Of a DNA stretch of 41,166 bases, positions 32,334 to 41,069 are shown piece after piece. The position numbers were made by a program, and so were the translations under genes. Origin of the DNA: Actinomycetota bacterium (GTDB taxonomy: Bacteria > Actinomycetota > Actinomycetes > Actinomycetales > Microbacteriaceae); NCBI GenBank assembly GCA_013297625.1, contig JAAFHT010000011.1, positions 1 to 41,166 on the forward strand, read 5' to 3'. The notes below the pieces were generated by a model. The model was given only the letters and a program-made list of their open reading frames with translations. It did no database searches and was not told where the DNA came from. Each line of letters opens with the position of its first letter. The first letter of the stretch is position 1.

Positions 32334-32519
32334 TGCACAGGACCCGGCACGATGTCGTCGAACAGGATCGACCTCATCGCGCCCCGATCGATCTCACCCC
32401 CCGAGTCGTGACCGAGGACGGCGAGAGTGTTGGGGGCAACGAGTCCGATATCCCGGAGCTTCCTACCCCTGCGATGTGGCGACTCGTCAAGAACAGAACC
32501 GTTGGAGGTGATTAAGTGT
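32334..32519. other. Non-coding stretch between dioxygenase remnant and galactosidase gene
   Basis: No gene can be supported. A minus-strand open frame that runs through it has no ribosome site and shifts frame relative to the dioxygenase remnant. It may hold further degraded parts of that gene; no terminator for the galactoside operon is visible. Confidence 0.5.
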
Positions 32520-34487
32520 TTACCGCCTCCACACCTCATCGCCGTCAAGCACAACCACTCCATAGGGGTCGAGCGCGAGAGCGTGCCCCGCGACCGGCAC
32601 AGTAAGAGGAGACGCAGTCTGGTTGATCACAAAGCGGTGCCGGCCGCGCCGCACCACTTCGACGCCCGTGACGGCGACAGCTTCTGTGAGTGCCGAGGTA
32701 TCGGCCACCAGCTGCGCCACCAATCGTGCGCGCAACCAGCTATCGGGCAAGGTCGCGACATACCAAGCGTGACCAGCACCGACCGCCCGCCGGGTGATTG
32801 CGGCCCCGCCCTCGAGCGGTCCTGTGGCGAATCGCGCGAGCACTTCGGCATCGGTCACAACAAGCCGTTCCGACCAGACGGAGCCCGTTGCGTCGCGCAC
32901 TCCAAGATCATTCGCACGTAGCCGAACAGAGTCGGTCGCAACCGAACCGGGCACGGGCAACGGGAAAAACTCATCGATGCGCAGCCCGAGCGTCTCGGAG
33001 AGCGAACCGAGGTAACCGCCCGGCGTGAGCCGACCCTCTTCATCGGTGATGCCCGACTGGTACCCGACAAGCAAGCGGCCTCCTGCCTCTGCGTACGCAC
33101 CGAGGGCGCCGAGCGCTTCACCGGTAGCGACAAAGAGCGTCGGCACAATGACCGCGGTGTAGCGGCCGAGGTCGGAACGTGGATTAACGAAGTCGATCGA
33201 GGCGCCGAGGTCGTAGAGGGTGCGGTACCAGGCGCGTACGCCTTCCATGTAGTCGATCGTCGACGGCAAACCGCTTTGCTCGATTCCCCACCATGCATCC
33301 CAGTCGAGCATGATGCCCACAGAACCGGGAGTCGCGGCCTCCAGCTGGCCGCCGAGTTTACCCAGCTCAGCCCCGAGAGCACGTATTGCTTTCCACGACA
33401 CCGAGTCGGTACCTGTGTGCGGAACCATCGCGGGAAGAAAACGTTCTGCCCCACGCTCTGACTGTCGCCACTGGAAAAAGAGGACTCCGTCTGCGCCCCG
33501 GGCGATCGCCTGATACGACCAGGCTCGCATCATCCCCTCCGGCTTGGCCGCATTCGAGGTCCTCCAGGTCACCGCGCCGACTGACTGTTCCATGACCAGC
33601 CAAGGCTTGCCGTCTGCCAGTGATCGCATGAGGTCGCGGGTCATGGCAGCGAGGTATGCCGCATCCGGGTCGTCGGGGTCGGGGTAGCAGTCGTCACTGA
33701 TGACATCGAGTTCGGCAGCCCAAGCCCAATAGTCCAGAGGCTTGAAGAAGCCCATGAAGTTCGTCGTGATGGGCACGGTGTCGCTCGACGTGCGTACCGC
33801 TGCGACTTCTTCGCGGAGGATGCCCAGCAATTCGTCGGAAGAGAACCGGTCAAAGTCCAGCAACTGGGTCGGGTTGCGGAAAACCGGTGCTGCGCTCGGT
33901 ACCGTCACCTCCTCGAAAGCGCCGTATCGCTGCGACCAGAACGCCGTGCCCCACGACCGATTAAGCGCATCGATCGTGCCGTACTTCGCGATCAACCAGT
34001 TGCGGAAGGCGGCGGCCGAGGTCTCGCAATAGCAGCGGCTGACGTGGCAGCCATACTCATTGTTGATATGCCACATCTCGAGCGCAGGGTGATCACCGTA
34101 TCGACAGGCGATTTCGCCGGCGAGTCGCGTCGCGAGTCGACGATAGTCGGGCGAGCTCGGGCAGTAGTGCTGCCGCGATCCTCGCTGCAGTCGCACTCCG
34201 TTCTCCGTCACCGGTAGCGACTCGGGGTAGCGGTGGCTGAGCCACGACGGCGGCGACGCGGTCGCTGTCGCCAAGTCAACCCGAATGCCCGCGGCGTGAA
34301 GGGTGTCCATCACGCGATCGAGCCACTCGAAAGTGAAGGTGCCTTCTTGCGGCTCGAGCATCGCCCACGAGAAGACGCCGATGGTCACCATCGAAACGCC
34401 TGCTTGCTGCATGAGCGCGACGTCCTCGCGCCAAACAGACTCGTCCCATTGCTCGGGGTTGTAGTCCCCTCCGAACCAGATTGTCAC
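32520..34487 (-). CDS. GH42 beta-galactosidase
   Basis: A 655-residue retaining glycosidase. The N-terminal barrel begins WFGGDYNPEQWDESVW. The acid/base is E144 in WHINNEYGCHVSRC and the nucleophile is E300 in WLVMEQS. C109, C147, C152 and C154 match the four-cysteine zinc site of GH42 enzymes. The trimerisation and C-terminal beta domains follow to about 650 residues, normal for the family. There is no signal peptide, so it hydrolyses imported beta-galactosides inside the cell. The start is GTG at 34487 with AAGGGA 2-3 nt upstream, 6 bp after the stop of the permease gene. It is the last gene of the operon. Confidence 0.96.
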   Translation of the reverse strand: MTIWFGGDYNPEQWDESVWREDVALMQQAGVSMVTIGVFSWAMLEPQEGTFTFEWLDRVMDTLHAAGIRVDLATATASPPSWLSHRYPESLPVTENGVRLQRGSRQHYCPSSPDYRRLATRLAGEIACRYGDHPALEMWHINNEYGCHVSRCYCETSAAAFRNWLIAKYGTIDALNRSWGTAFWSQRYGAFEEVTVPSAAPVFRNPTQLLDFDRFSSDELLGILREEVAAVRTSSDTVPITTNFMGFFKPLDYWAWAAELDVISDDCYPDPDDPDAAYLAAMTRDLMRSLADGKPWLVMEQSVGAVTWRTSNAAKPEGMMRAWSYQAIARGADGVLFFQWRQSERGAERFLPAMVPHTGTDSVSWKAIRALGAELGKLGGQLEAATPGSVGIMLDWDAWWGIEQSGLPSTIDYMEGVRAWYRTLYDLGASIDFVNPRSDLGRYTAVIVPTLFVATGEALGALGAYAEAGGRLLVGYQSGITDEEGRLTPGGYLGSLSETLGLRIDEFFPLPVPGSVATDSVRLRANDLGVRDATGSVWSERLVVTDAEVLARFATGPLEGGAAITRRAVGAGHAWYVATLPDSWLRARLVAQLVADTSALTEAVAVTGVEVVRRGRHRFVINQTASPLTVPVAGHALALDPYGVVVLDGDEVWRR

Positions 34488-34493
34488 GTTCCC

Positions 34494-35399
34494 TTACTCC
34501 TTGGTACTTCCGTCGGCCAATCCCGACTCCCAATACCGCTGCAGAAACAGGAAGGCCACGACGAGGGGGACGATCGAAATGAAAGACCCCGTAATGACGG
34601 TCGAGAACACAGCGGTCGAGCCGCCGCCTCCCGTTGAAAGGGCCTGCAATTGGGCGAGGCCGACAGTGAGCGGGTAGAGGTCGCTCGACGACAGCATGAT
34701 CAATGGCAGGAAGAAGTTGTTCCAGACCCCGACAAGGGAGAACAAGAAAACCGTGACCATTCCGGGCACCATGAGACGCACTCCGATAGAGAAGAAGATG
34801 CGAACCTCGGATGCTCCATCGATGCGGGCTGCCTCGATCAAGCTGTTGGGCACGGAATCTTCGGCGTAGACGCGCATCAAGTAGACCCCAAAGGGGCTCA
34901 CAATCGACGGGATGATGATCGCCCATGGCGTATTCACCATCCCGAGGCTCGAGAACACGAGGTAGGTCGGCAGGGCGAGGGCAGTGGCTGGGATCATGAT
35001 TGACCCGAGAATGGCGCTGAAAATGAAACGGCGGCCGGGGAACTCGAACTTCGCGAAAGCGTAACCGGCTGCTGTTGCCAGAGCCGTCGCACCAACCGCG
35101 CTGGCGCCGGCGTACAGGATCGTGTTTCCAGTCCAGCGCCAGAAGGCCCCGTCTCGGAACTCAAGCAGGTCAACAATGTTGTTGAAGAAGTTGAACTCGT
35201 CCCCAAAGGCGAAGCCGAATGTAGTGAACAGATCAGCGTTGTCCTTGGTCGAGGCGATCGCCAGCCACAGCAACGGCAGCAGGAAGTAGGCAACTCCGAG
35301 CCACACAAGCGCGGTCAGCAGCAGGCTGCGACGATCGCGAGGGTGGCGGCGACGGTTTCGGAGGATTTGGCGACTCGTCGGCACGGTTCCGGCGATCAT
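34494..35399 (-). CDS. Sugar ABC permease, MalG type (galactoside operon)
   Basis: A 301-residue permease with six membrane helices (LLLTALVWLGVAYFLLPLLWLAIAST first). The EAA loop is SLIEAARIDGASEVRIFFSIGVRL near residue 200. The ATG at 35399 overlaps the upstream permease stop as ATGA. It works with the neighbouring permease and binding protein to import the sugar cleaved by the GH42 enzyme. Confidence 0.94.
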   Translation of the reverse strand: MIAGTVPTSRQILRNRRRHPRDRRSLLLTALVWLGVAYFLLPLLWLAIASTKDNADLFTTFGFAFGDEFNFFNNIVDLLEFRDGAFWRWTGNTILYAGASAVGATALATAAGYAFAKFEFPGRRFIFSAILGSIMIPATALALPTYLVFSSLGMVNTPWAIIIPSIVSPFGVYLMRVYAEDSVPNSLIEAARIDGASEVRIFFSIGVRLMVPGMVTVFLFSLVGVWNNFFLPLIMLSSSDLYPLTVGLAQLQALSTGGGGSTAVFSTVITGSFISIVPLVVAFLFLQRYWESGLADGSTKE

Positions 35400-36319
35400 C
35401 GCCGGGCCTCAGCTCGGCGCCCTGACAACTGGACCACGTACGAAACAATCATGATGACGAACCCGAGGATGAAGGCGACCGCAGCCGCGTAATTGACGTC
35501 TTGGAAGCGGAACGCGAGCGTGTACGCGTACATGTTTGGCGTGTAGGAAGTCCCGATCACGTTAGGTGCAATTGCAGCTAGCAATGTCGGCTCGGTGAAC
35601 AGCTGAAAGCTGCCAATAATCGAGAAAATCACGGTGAGCATGATCGCAGGACGGATGGCGGGCACCTTAATGCTCCAGGCCACGCGGATGGCGCCCGCCC
35701 CATCAATCTCGGCCGCCTCGTACAGCTCGGTAGGTATCACCCGCAGCGCGGCGTACATGATGATCATGTTGTAGCCGACGAACGACCACGTCACGATGTT
35801 CATCATCGCGAAGAGGATGAGATCGTCCGACAGCAACGCTGGCGCCGGCAATCCAATTGCTCGGAAGCTTTGGGCGATCGGGCCGAAGTCCTCGCCATAG
35901 AGGTAGCCCCACATCATGGTGGCGACGACGCCAGGAACCGCGAAAGGCACGAAGATTGCGATGCGCGAGAAACGGCTTCCCGCAAGTCGACCGCTGTCGA
36001 TCGCGAGCGCGAAGAAGAGTGCGACACCCAGCATGATCGGTACTTGGACCAGCAAGAAGACCGACATGCGGCCAACCCCCGCCAAGAAGACCGGGTCGGT
36101 GAGCGCCTTGCCGAAGTTTGCAAGGCCGACAAACTGCTCACCGCCGATGAGTCGCGTCTGGAACAAGCTGAGGAAGCCCGCGTATACCAAGGGCGCGATA
36201 ACCATCGCGGTGAAGACCACGAGGAACGGGGTGATCAGCGCATAAGCGGTGAAGACCAGCTTGCGTTCGTGCGGGCTAGGGCCTCGCCGGACGTGGGGTA
36301 TGGCTGACGTCGTCGTCAT
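35396..36319 (-). CDS. Sugar ABC permease, MalF type (galactoside operon)
   Basis: A 307-residue permease. The first helix is TAYALITPFLVVFTAMVIAPLVYAGFLSLF. The EAA loop is TELYEAAEIDGAGAIRVAWSIKVPAIRP near residue 220. The ATG at 36319 is chosen because conserved sequence starts soon after; an in-frame codon at 36442 would reach back over the binding-protein stop and the hairpin. Only a weak SD (AGAAGAGA) precedes it. Confidence 0.92.
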   Translation of the reverse strand: MTTTSAIPHVRRGPSPHERKLVFTAYALITPFLVVFTAMVIAPLVYAGFLSLFQTRLIGGEQFVGLANFGKALTDPVFLAGVGRMSVFLLVQVPIMLGVALFFALAIDSGRLAGSRFSRIAIFVPFAVPGVVATMMWGYLYGEDFGPIAQSFRAIGLPAPALLSDDLILFAMMNIVTWSFVGYNMIIMYAALRVIPTELYEAAEIDGAGAIRVAWSIKVPAIRPAIMLTVIFSIIGSFQLFTEPTLLAAIAPNVIGTSYTPNMYAYTLAFRFQDVNYAAAVAFILGFVIMIVSYVVQLSGRRAEARR

Positions 36320-36364
36320 TACCGAATCTCTTCTCGTCGAACGGGCCGAATGAGGGAATGACGG

Positions 36365-36394
36365 GGGAGGGGCGCCTCGACTGGCGGCCCTCCC
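36365..36394 (-). other. Intercistronic hairpin between binding-protein and permease genes
   Basis: The arms 36365-36376 and 36383-36394 pair in 11 of 12 positions around a 6-nt loop, 16 bp after the stop of the binding-protein gene. There is no U-run. It has the same position and character as the hairpins in the other two sugar operons of the window. Confidence 0.65.
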
Positions 36395-36410
36395 TCGTCC
36401 CAGCATTCCC

Positions 36411-37736
36411 CTACTGGACCGTGAAGCCCTGCTCAGTGGCATAGGTCACAATCGCGTCCTGCCACGCGGCAAGGCCGGCCGAAAGGTCACCCTTCTCAGA
36501 GATCGCCTTGCCCAAGGTGTCGACGAAGCTCGCAGCCACGAAGTCCTGGAACGGCAGCCACTGGAATTCAGTGTCGACGGTCGCGGAGATCTCAGCGAAG
36601 ATCTCGTTGACGCGCTGGCCACCATAGAACTCCGACTCCTGCTCGGCGAACTCAGGCGAAGTGAGCACCTCGGTACGAGTCGGGAAGAGGAACTGCTCGG
36701 TAGCGAACTTCAGCGTGGCCTCTGGGTCGGTGTTGATGAACTTCGCAAGCTCGGCCGCCACGATCGGGTGCTCGGTGGCACTGAGGGCAGCAAGCGTCGA
36801 GCCACCCCAGTTGCCCGCGATGGGGTTATCGGCGTCGAAGGTGGGCAGAGGAGCCGCCCGCCACAGGCCGGTGGTGTCGGCAGCGGTGCCCTGAAGGAAG
36901 GCAGGGCCCCATGCGGCGGTCAGCCAGCCGGCCAAAGTGCCGTTGGCGAGACCTTGGTACCAGCCGTCGGTGAAGCTCGGGTCGGTAGACACCAGGTCGC
37001 GGTCGATGAGGTCTTGCCAGTAGTCGATGACCTCTTGCGTCGCCGGACCGGTCAAGTCAACGCTGATCGTCTCAACGCCGTCGTACGAGAAGGGCGCTGC
37101 GCCCGCGGCCCACACCAGTCCGAGGAATGAACCCGCATCGTTGCCCGAAAGTGCGGTGATGTACGAGCCCGTTTGGTTGCGCACGGCCTCCGCGGCGACC
37201 GCGTAGTCGTCCCAGGTTACGGGCGCCTCAGTGATGCCAGCGGCAGCGAGGATGTCCTCCCGGTAGAGGTTGCCCATCGGGCCCGCGTCCTGCGGGATCG
37301 CGTACACCGCGTCGCCGTTAGTCACCTGCGACCATGTCCACGGAGTGAACTGGTCGGCAACGTCGTTTGCGCCGTACGGGGCGAGGTCGAGCAGGCTCTC
37401 GGTCAGTACGAACGATGGCACGTACTGGTACTCGAGCTGAATGACGTCGGGGGCACCGGTGCCGGCCTCGAGAGCCGTGCGCACCTTGGTGTAGTGGTCA
37501 CCGCCCTGTCCGACGTTCTCGAGCACGACGTCGATGGCCGGGTAGGCCTCCTCGAACATCGCGACCTGGTTCTCGATTCCGGGCGCCCACGCCCACATGG
37601 AGATCGTGGTGGGAGTAGACATGGCGGTTTCGAAGTCTGCGTTCGAGATGTCGTCCGCTGGCGCGGTGCAGGCGGTGAGGGCCAGAGCCGCAACGGCAGC
37701 GGTGGCGCCCAGCTTCATTGCTGTGGTGGTTCGCAT
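36411..37736 (-). CDS. Sugar-binding lipoprotein (galactoside operon)
   Basis: A 441-residue solute-binding lipoprotein. Signal MRTTTAMKLGATAAVAALAL, lipobox LTAC (Cys23). The mature part starts ISMWAWAPGIENQVAMFEEAYP and includes PDVIQLEYQYVPSF, YAIPQDAGPMGNLYREDIL and IAGNWGGSTLAAL, as in SBP family 1 proteins. The ATG at 37736 is preceded by an AAAGACAGG stretch. It is the first gene of the operon, about 190 nt downstream of a promoter covered by two operators. A beta-galactoside ligand is inferred from the GH42 gene. Confidence 0.92.
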   Translation of the reverse strand: MRTTTAMKLGATAAVAALALTACTAPADDISNADFETAMSTPTTISMWAWAPGIENQVAMFEEAYPAIDVVLENVGQGGDHYTKVRTALEAGTGAPDVIQLEYQYVPSFVLTESLLDLAPYGANDVADQFTPWTWSQVTNGDAVYAIPQDAGPMGNLYREDILAAAGITEAPVTWDDYAVAAEAVRNQTGSYITALSGNDAGSFLGLVWAAGAAPFSYDGVETISVDLTGPATQEVIDYWQDLIDRDLVSTDPSFTDGWYQGLANGTLAGWLTAAWGPAFLQGTAADTTGLWRAAPLPTFDADNPIAGNWGGSTLAALSATEHPIVAAELAKFINTDPEATLKFATEQFLFPTRTEVLTSPEFAEQESEFYGGQRVNEIFAEISATVDTEFQWLPFQDFVAASFVDTLGKAISEKGDLSAGLAAWQDAIVTYATEQGFTVQ

Positions 37737-37911
37737 GACCTGTCTTTCTGTGCGTAGTGAGGGCGGGCGGCAGCGTGTCCGTCGAGTCGGTGTCAGAAGC
37801 TCGCATCGGCCTCGGTATTGCTTCGGCGGTGCGATCGTCGATTTCGTATCGGTCGTCGGGGTGTGGTGGTGTTTCGCGACCGTGGGGCCGCGATGCCGTC
37901 CGGCTGCCGTA

Positions 37912-37961
37912 ATGTTTCCGGCAACATCCATATTGTTATCGGTAACATTTGTTGCTGTCAA
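37912..37961 (-). promoter_or_regulatory. Promoter and two LacI-type operators of the galactoside operon
   Basis: On the minus strand: -35 TTGACA (37956-37961), a 17-bp spacer, -10 TAACAA (37933-37938). Two near-palindromes overlap it: TGTTATCGGTAACA (37934-37947) and ATGTTTCCGGCAACAT (37912-37927), each with one mismatched pair and a central CG; their centres are 21 bp apart, two helical turns. Bound repressor would cover spacer, -10 and start site. The leader from here to the binding-protein ATG (about 190 nt) contains no convincing structure or small gene. Confidence 0.85.
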
Positions 37962-37993
37962 GGGCGGATCGTCGATCTCTCCCCTCGTGCGAG

Positions 37994-39007
37994 TCAGCGC
38001 GGCGGCGCGGCGGATGCGCGCACGACGAGCTGAGGCTTTATGAACGCCCCGGTCTCGGGCCTTTCATCGCCGCGGATCTGCGCCATGAGTGCGTTGAAGA
38101 TGTACGTACCCTGCTGCTGGAAGTCGATGCGAACCGTCGTCAACGACGGGGTGTAGTACTCGGCTTCGGGAATGTCGTCGAATCCCGTGACGCTAATGTC
38201 GGCGGGGCACCGCACGCCGGCTTCGTCGAGGGCTCGCAGCGCTCCGAGCGCGATCTGATCATTGGCGGCGACGATCGCCGTCACGATCGGATCGATTTGC
38301 CCGCTCGCCACCGCCGCATATCCCGATCGGGGCGTCCAGTCTCCCTCGATGATCGGATGCACGCGTAAGCCGCGCTCGAGTGCGAGCTGCTCGAAACCTT
38401 TGACACGAGCCTTGGCGGCTAAGTAATCCATCGCTCCCGTGATGTGGACGATCTCGCGGTGACCGAGGTCGATGAGGTGCTGAAGCGCGAGCTGGATGCC
38501 GACCGCATTGAACGACTGACCGACTGGGCCGGGCAGGTCCGCCGGTCCCGAGTCGAGGTAGAGGGGGGCGTCGATCGCCAACTCGGCGATCGCATCGTGG
38601 ATGCGGTCAGAGACGGCCAAAGCCACGACGCCCGCCAGATCTTGGCCGCGGATAACGTCGATGACTTCTCGCAACGACTCCGAGTTGTCAACGTCAATCC
38701 CAATGATGTCGACCACATAACCGGCCGCCCGTGACGCTTCCGCGACGCCCTGCACGGTTCGGCTTGGCCCGGCGGCCAAGAGGTCTCCGGTGAGCACGGC
38801 GATGCGGTGGGCGCGATTCGTGGCGAGCGAGCGGGCAGCGAGATTGGGGCGGTAGTCGAGCTCCTTGAGCGCGGTCGCAACACGTTCTCGCGTTGACGGA
38901 CGGATCCCCTCGAACCCGGCGAGGTATCGCGACACCGTCTGGTGCGATACGCCAGCCCGCGTGGCGACGTCATAGATCGTCGCAGCTTTTCGCTGACGAA
39001 CGGTCAC
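37994..39007 (-). CDS. LacI-family repressor of the galactoside operon
   Basis: A 337-residue regulator. The HTH is ATIYDVATRAGVSHQTVSRYLAG near residues 8-30 and the hinge helix is PNLAARSLATNRAH. The ligand domain includes YLDSGPADLPGPVGQSFN and ends with GFDDIPEAEYYTPSLTTVRIDFQQQG. The GTG at 39007 has AGGGG 7 nt upstream and starts next to the HTH; an in-frame ATG at 39046 would add 13 residues. It sits directly upstream of the operon promoter on the same strand and probably binds the TGTTNNCGNNAACA sites there, and a related site ahead of its own gene. Confidence 0.93.
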   Translation of the reverse strand: MTVRQRKAATIYDVATRAGVSHQTVSRYLAGFEGIRPSTRERVATALKELDYRPNLAARSLATNRAHRIAVLTGDLLAAGPSRTVQGVAEASRAAGYVVDIIGIDVDNSESLREVIDVIRGQDLAGVVALAVSDRIHDAIAELAIDAPLYLDSGPADLPGPVGQSFNAVGIQLALQHLIDLGHREIVHITGAMDYLAAKARVKGFEQLALERGLRVHPIIEGDWTPRSGYAAVASGQIDPIVTAIVAANDQIALGALRALDEAGVRCPADISVTGFDDIPEAEYYTPSLTTVRIDFQQQGTYIFNALMAQIRGDERPETGAFIKPQLVVRASAAPPR

Positions 39008-39030
39008 TGTTTTCCCCTGCTTTCTCGTGT

Positions 39031-39065
39031 TGGTGTGCGGAAACATGGTGACGATCGCCACACTA
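39031..39065 (-). promoter_or_regulatory. Probable promoter and operator of the LacI gene
   Basis: TAGTGT on the minus strand (39060-39065) is a possible -10. Just downstream, 39031-39046 matches the palindrome ATGTTTCCGGAAACAT in 12 of 16 positions with an intact GGAAACAT half, as expected for weak autoregulation. No convincing -35. Confidence 0.45.
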
Positions 39066-39172
39066 TCGCGCGGCCAGGTGAGCGAGGGCGAACGGACCAC
39101 AGCGGCGAGCGTCACGCGCTGGCGTACCGCCGCACCCTGCAGGCACGATCGGCGTGTTCGTCACTTCTCCCG

Positions 39173-39223
39173 TTGACGAGCCTCGTCCTGGGCTGTAAGT
39201 TGCGAAAATGTTTCCGCTCACAT
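39173..39223 (+). promoter_or_regulatory. Promoter and operator-like site of the beta-helix gene
   Basis: TTGACG (39173-39178), 17-bp spacer, TAAGTT (39196-39201). Directly after it, 39208-39223 reads ATGTTTCCGCTCACAT, agreeing with ATGTTTCCGGAAACAT in 13 of 16 positions, with an intact left half ATGTTTCCG. It lies at the expected transcription start, as the operators do in the galactoside operon. Confidence 0.6.
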
Positions 39224-39252
39224 TCGCGGGACGCTTAAACAAAGGAGCTTTC

Positions 39253-41007
39253 ATGATCGTCCGATCATCTACCCGCCGAGCTCGCGTGGCTGCCGTCACG
39301 CTCGCAGCTTTCGTGGTACTCAGTGGCCTCGCCGCCCCGCCAGCGGTCGCACTCCCCGGAGACCCGATTCAGTCTGCCGATGCCATCATGGCCCCCACCC
39401 CATGCACGATCACGTACTACGTGAGCCTGGGGGGGAACGACATGGCGAACGGCACGACCAGGCAAACACCCTGGCGGACGGTCTCCCGGGTCAATCAAGC
39501 AACCCTTTCCCCTGGTAGCTGCGTTGTATTCGAAGACAGCAGCACCTTCCCGGGCAAACTCACCATCGGCCCTGGTGACGCCAACGGCGGTGCGACTCGC
39601 GTGAGAATCGGCACCTACATCACGGGGGACGCTCAAACGGCGACCCGGGCCACCCTTCGCGGAATCTTGATCCTTAACGTTGGCGGCGTGACAATCCAAG
39701 ACTTGAGAATCGCAGCGAGTGGGACCGGTGTACTTCACGGCATCGAGCTCAGCAACACGATTGGCTTCGGCGACCAACGACCCGGCATAACGATCGAACG
39801 AAGCGACGTGAGTGGTTTTCCGCTTTCTGGAATTCTCATTGGTGGAAAGAACACGAGGGACAACACCAAGAGTGGCTTCAGAAATGTGGTCGTGCAAGAC
39901 GTTGATTCATATAGCAACGGCGACGCGGGTGTTCAGAGTTACGGCAACCTGTGCAACTCATCGAATCTCAATTACTCCCACTTTAATGTCCAAATCCGCC
40001 GGGTAGCAGCCTTCGACAATCTGGGCGTTCCCAACAAGATGGTCGAGAACTGTTCGGGCGGAATGGAAGCTACGAACTCAGGTAACGGAATCGTGCTCGG
40101 AGACGTGCAGAATTCCGTGATTGAGGACAGCTTCGCATTCCGAAACGGACGAAACAACAACTTCTCTGGCGGCGGACCGGTTGGCATTTGGGCTTACAAC
40201 GCCGACAACATCAACATTCAACGCAACGTCTCGTATTCGAATCGCAGCTCTACGAAAGACGGAGGCGGCTTCGACCTCGACGGTGGCGTCAAGAACAGCG
40301 TGATGCAGTACAACTACAGCTACGACAACACCGGCGCCGGATACCTTGTTTACCAGTACGAGGGTGCTCTGCCACTGGACAACAATATCGTTCGTTACAA
40401 CATCTCCCGAAACGACGGCCGAGGCGTAGCCGGCGGAATTGCGTACGGCGGAATCGTGATCGGCAAGTTTGGCAACGTCCAGGGACCCACGAACATCTTC
40501 GTCTACGGAAACTCGATCTACGTGAGCGAGTCGACGACGTCACCCGAGCACCCTGTAGGAATCCGAGTGTGGACCGGATCGCAAGCGTTCTTCTACAACA
40601 ACTCGATTCACACGAGCGGGGATGCCGCACTGGTGAGCCTGGAGTCAGGGTCGGTCACTCAGTTCCTGGGCAACAACTACTACCGCCCGGGGGGGTTCTT
40701 GGCGTACATCAACGCGTCGAATTTCTCTGATGTTGGCGCCACTCCTGTGGCGCCTGCGACCTTGTGGCCAGACTCGTTGAAACAGGTGGTCGCGCCCGGC
40801 TATGCAGTATCGGCCGTGACGAGCGGGGCTGTATTCGTCGACGCGAACAACTTCGGTTTAGGCTCCGGTTCGTTGCTCAGAAACGCTGGAGTCAACGTGA
40901 CGACTGTCGGAGACGAGGTTCGCTTTCCCGTTACTCGCGATTACTTTGGCGTAACGGTACCGCCCGCGAACAATCTCTACTCGATCGGGGCCTCGCAGGG
41001 GAACTAG
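39253..41007 (+). CDS. Secreted right-handed parallel beta-helix protein
   Basis: A 584-residue exported protein. The signal peptide MIVRSSTRRARVAAVTLAAF...APPAVALPGD has an Ala-x-Ala-type site near residue 34. The mature part starts with YYVSLGGNDMANGTTRQTPWRTVSRVNQ, the usual entry of pectate-lyase-like/DUF1565 proteins. Many short Asn- and Gly-rich coils follow (VTIQDLRIAASG, NSVIEDSFAFRNG, NINIQRNVSYSNRS, NNIVRYNISRNDG) from about residue 110 to 470. Such folds are usually polysaccharide lyases or hydrolases; no catalytic set can be named. The ATG at 39253 has AAAGGAG 6 nt upstream; an ATG at 39208 lies inside the operator and is rejected. The coding sequence is less GC-rich than its neighbours and uses AAC/AAT heavily, suggesting acquisition from elsewhere. 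Confidence 0.85.
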   Translation: MIVRSSTRRARVAAVTLAAFVVLSGLAAPPAVALPGDPIQSADAIMAPTPCTITYYVSLGGNDMANGTTRQTPWRTVSRVNQATLSPGSCVVFEDSSTFPGKLTIGPGDANGGATRVRIGTYITGDAQTATRATLRGILILNVGGVTIQDLRIAASGTGVLHGIELSNTIGFGDQRPGITIERSDVSGFPLSGILIGGKNTRDNTKSGFRNVVVQDVDSYSNGDAGVQSYGNLCNSSNLNYSHFNVQIRRVAAFDNLGVPNKMVENCSGGMEATNSGNGIVLGDVQNSVIEDSFAFRNGRNNNFSGGGPVGIWAYNADNINIQRNVSYSNRSSTKDGGGFDLDGGVKNSVMQYNYSYDNTGAGYLVYQYEGALPLDNNIVRYNISRNDGRGVAGGIAYGGIVIGKFGNVQGPTNIFVYGNSIYVSESTTSPEHPVGIRVWTGSQAFFYNNSIHTSGDAALVSLESGSVTQFLGNNYYRPGGFLAYINASNFSDVGATPVAPATLWPDSLKQVVAPGYAVSAVTSGAVFVDANNFGLGSGSLLRNAGVNVTTVGDEVRFPVTRDYFGVTVPPANNLYSIGASQGN

Positions 41008-41012
41008 CAATG

Positions 41013-41052
41013 GCGCGGGGCTCGCTGTGTTGACGCACAACGAGCCCCGCGC
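41013..41052. terminator. Hairpin terminator after the beta-helix gene
   Basis: GCGCGGGGCTCG (41013-41024) pairs perfectly with 41041-41052; within the 16-nt loop TGTG/CACA can extend the stem. It starts 5 bp after the stop codon and stands between two convergent genes. U-runs are weak on both sides. Confidence 0.7.
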
Positions 41053-41069
41053 TGCTTGGTCGACAGTTC

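Noticed and set aside
32141-32563. Minus-strand open frame of 140 codons between the lipase and galactosidase genes
   Set aside because: It has no SD, begins inside the galactosidase gene in another frame, and its translation lacks any family pattern, while a different frame in 32151-32333 shows dioxygenase motifs.
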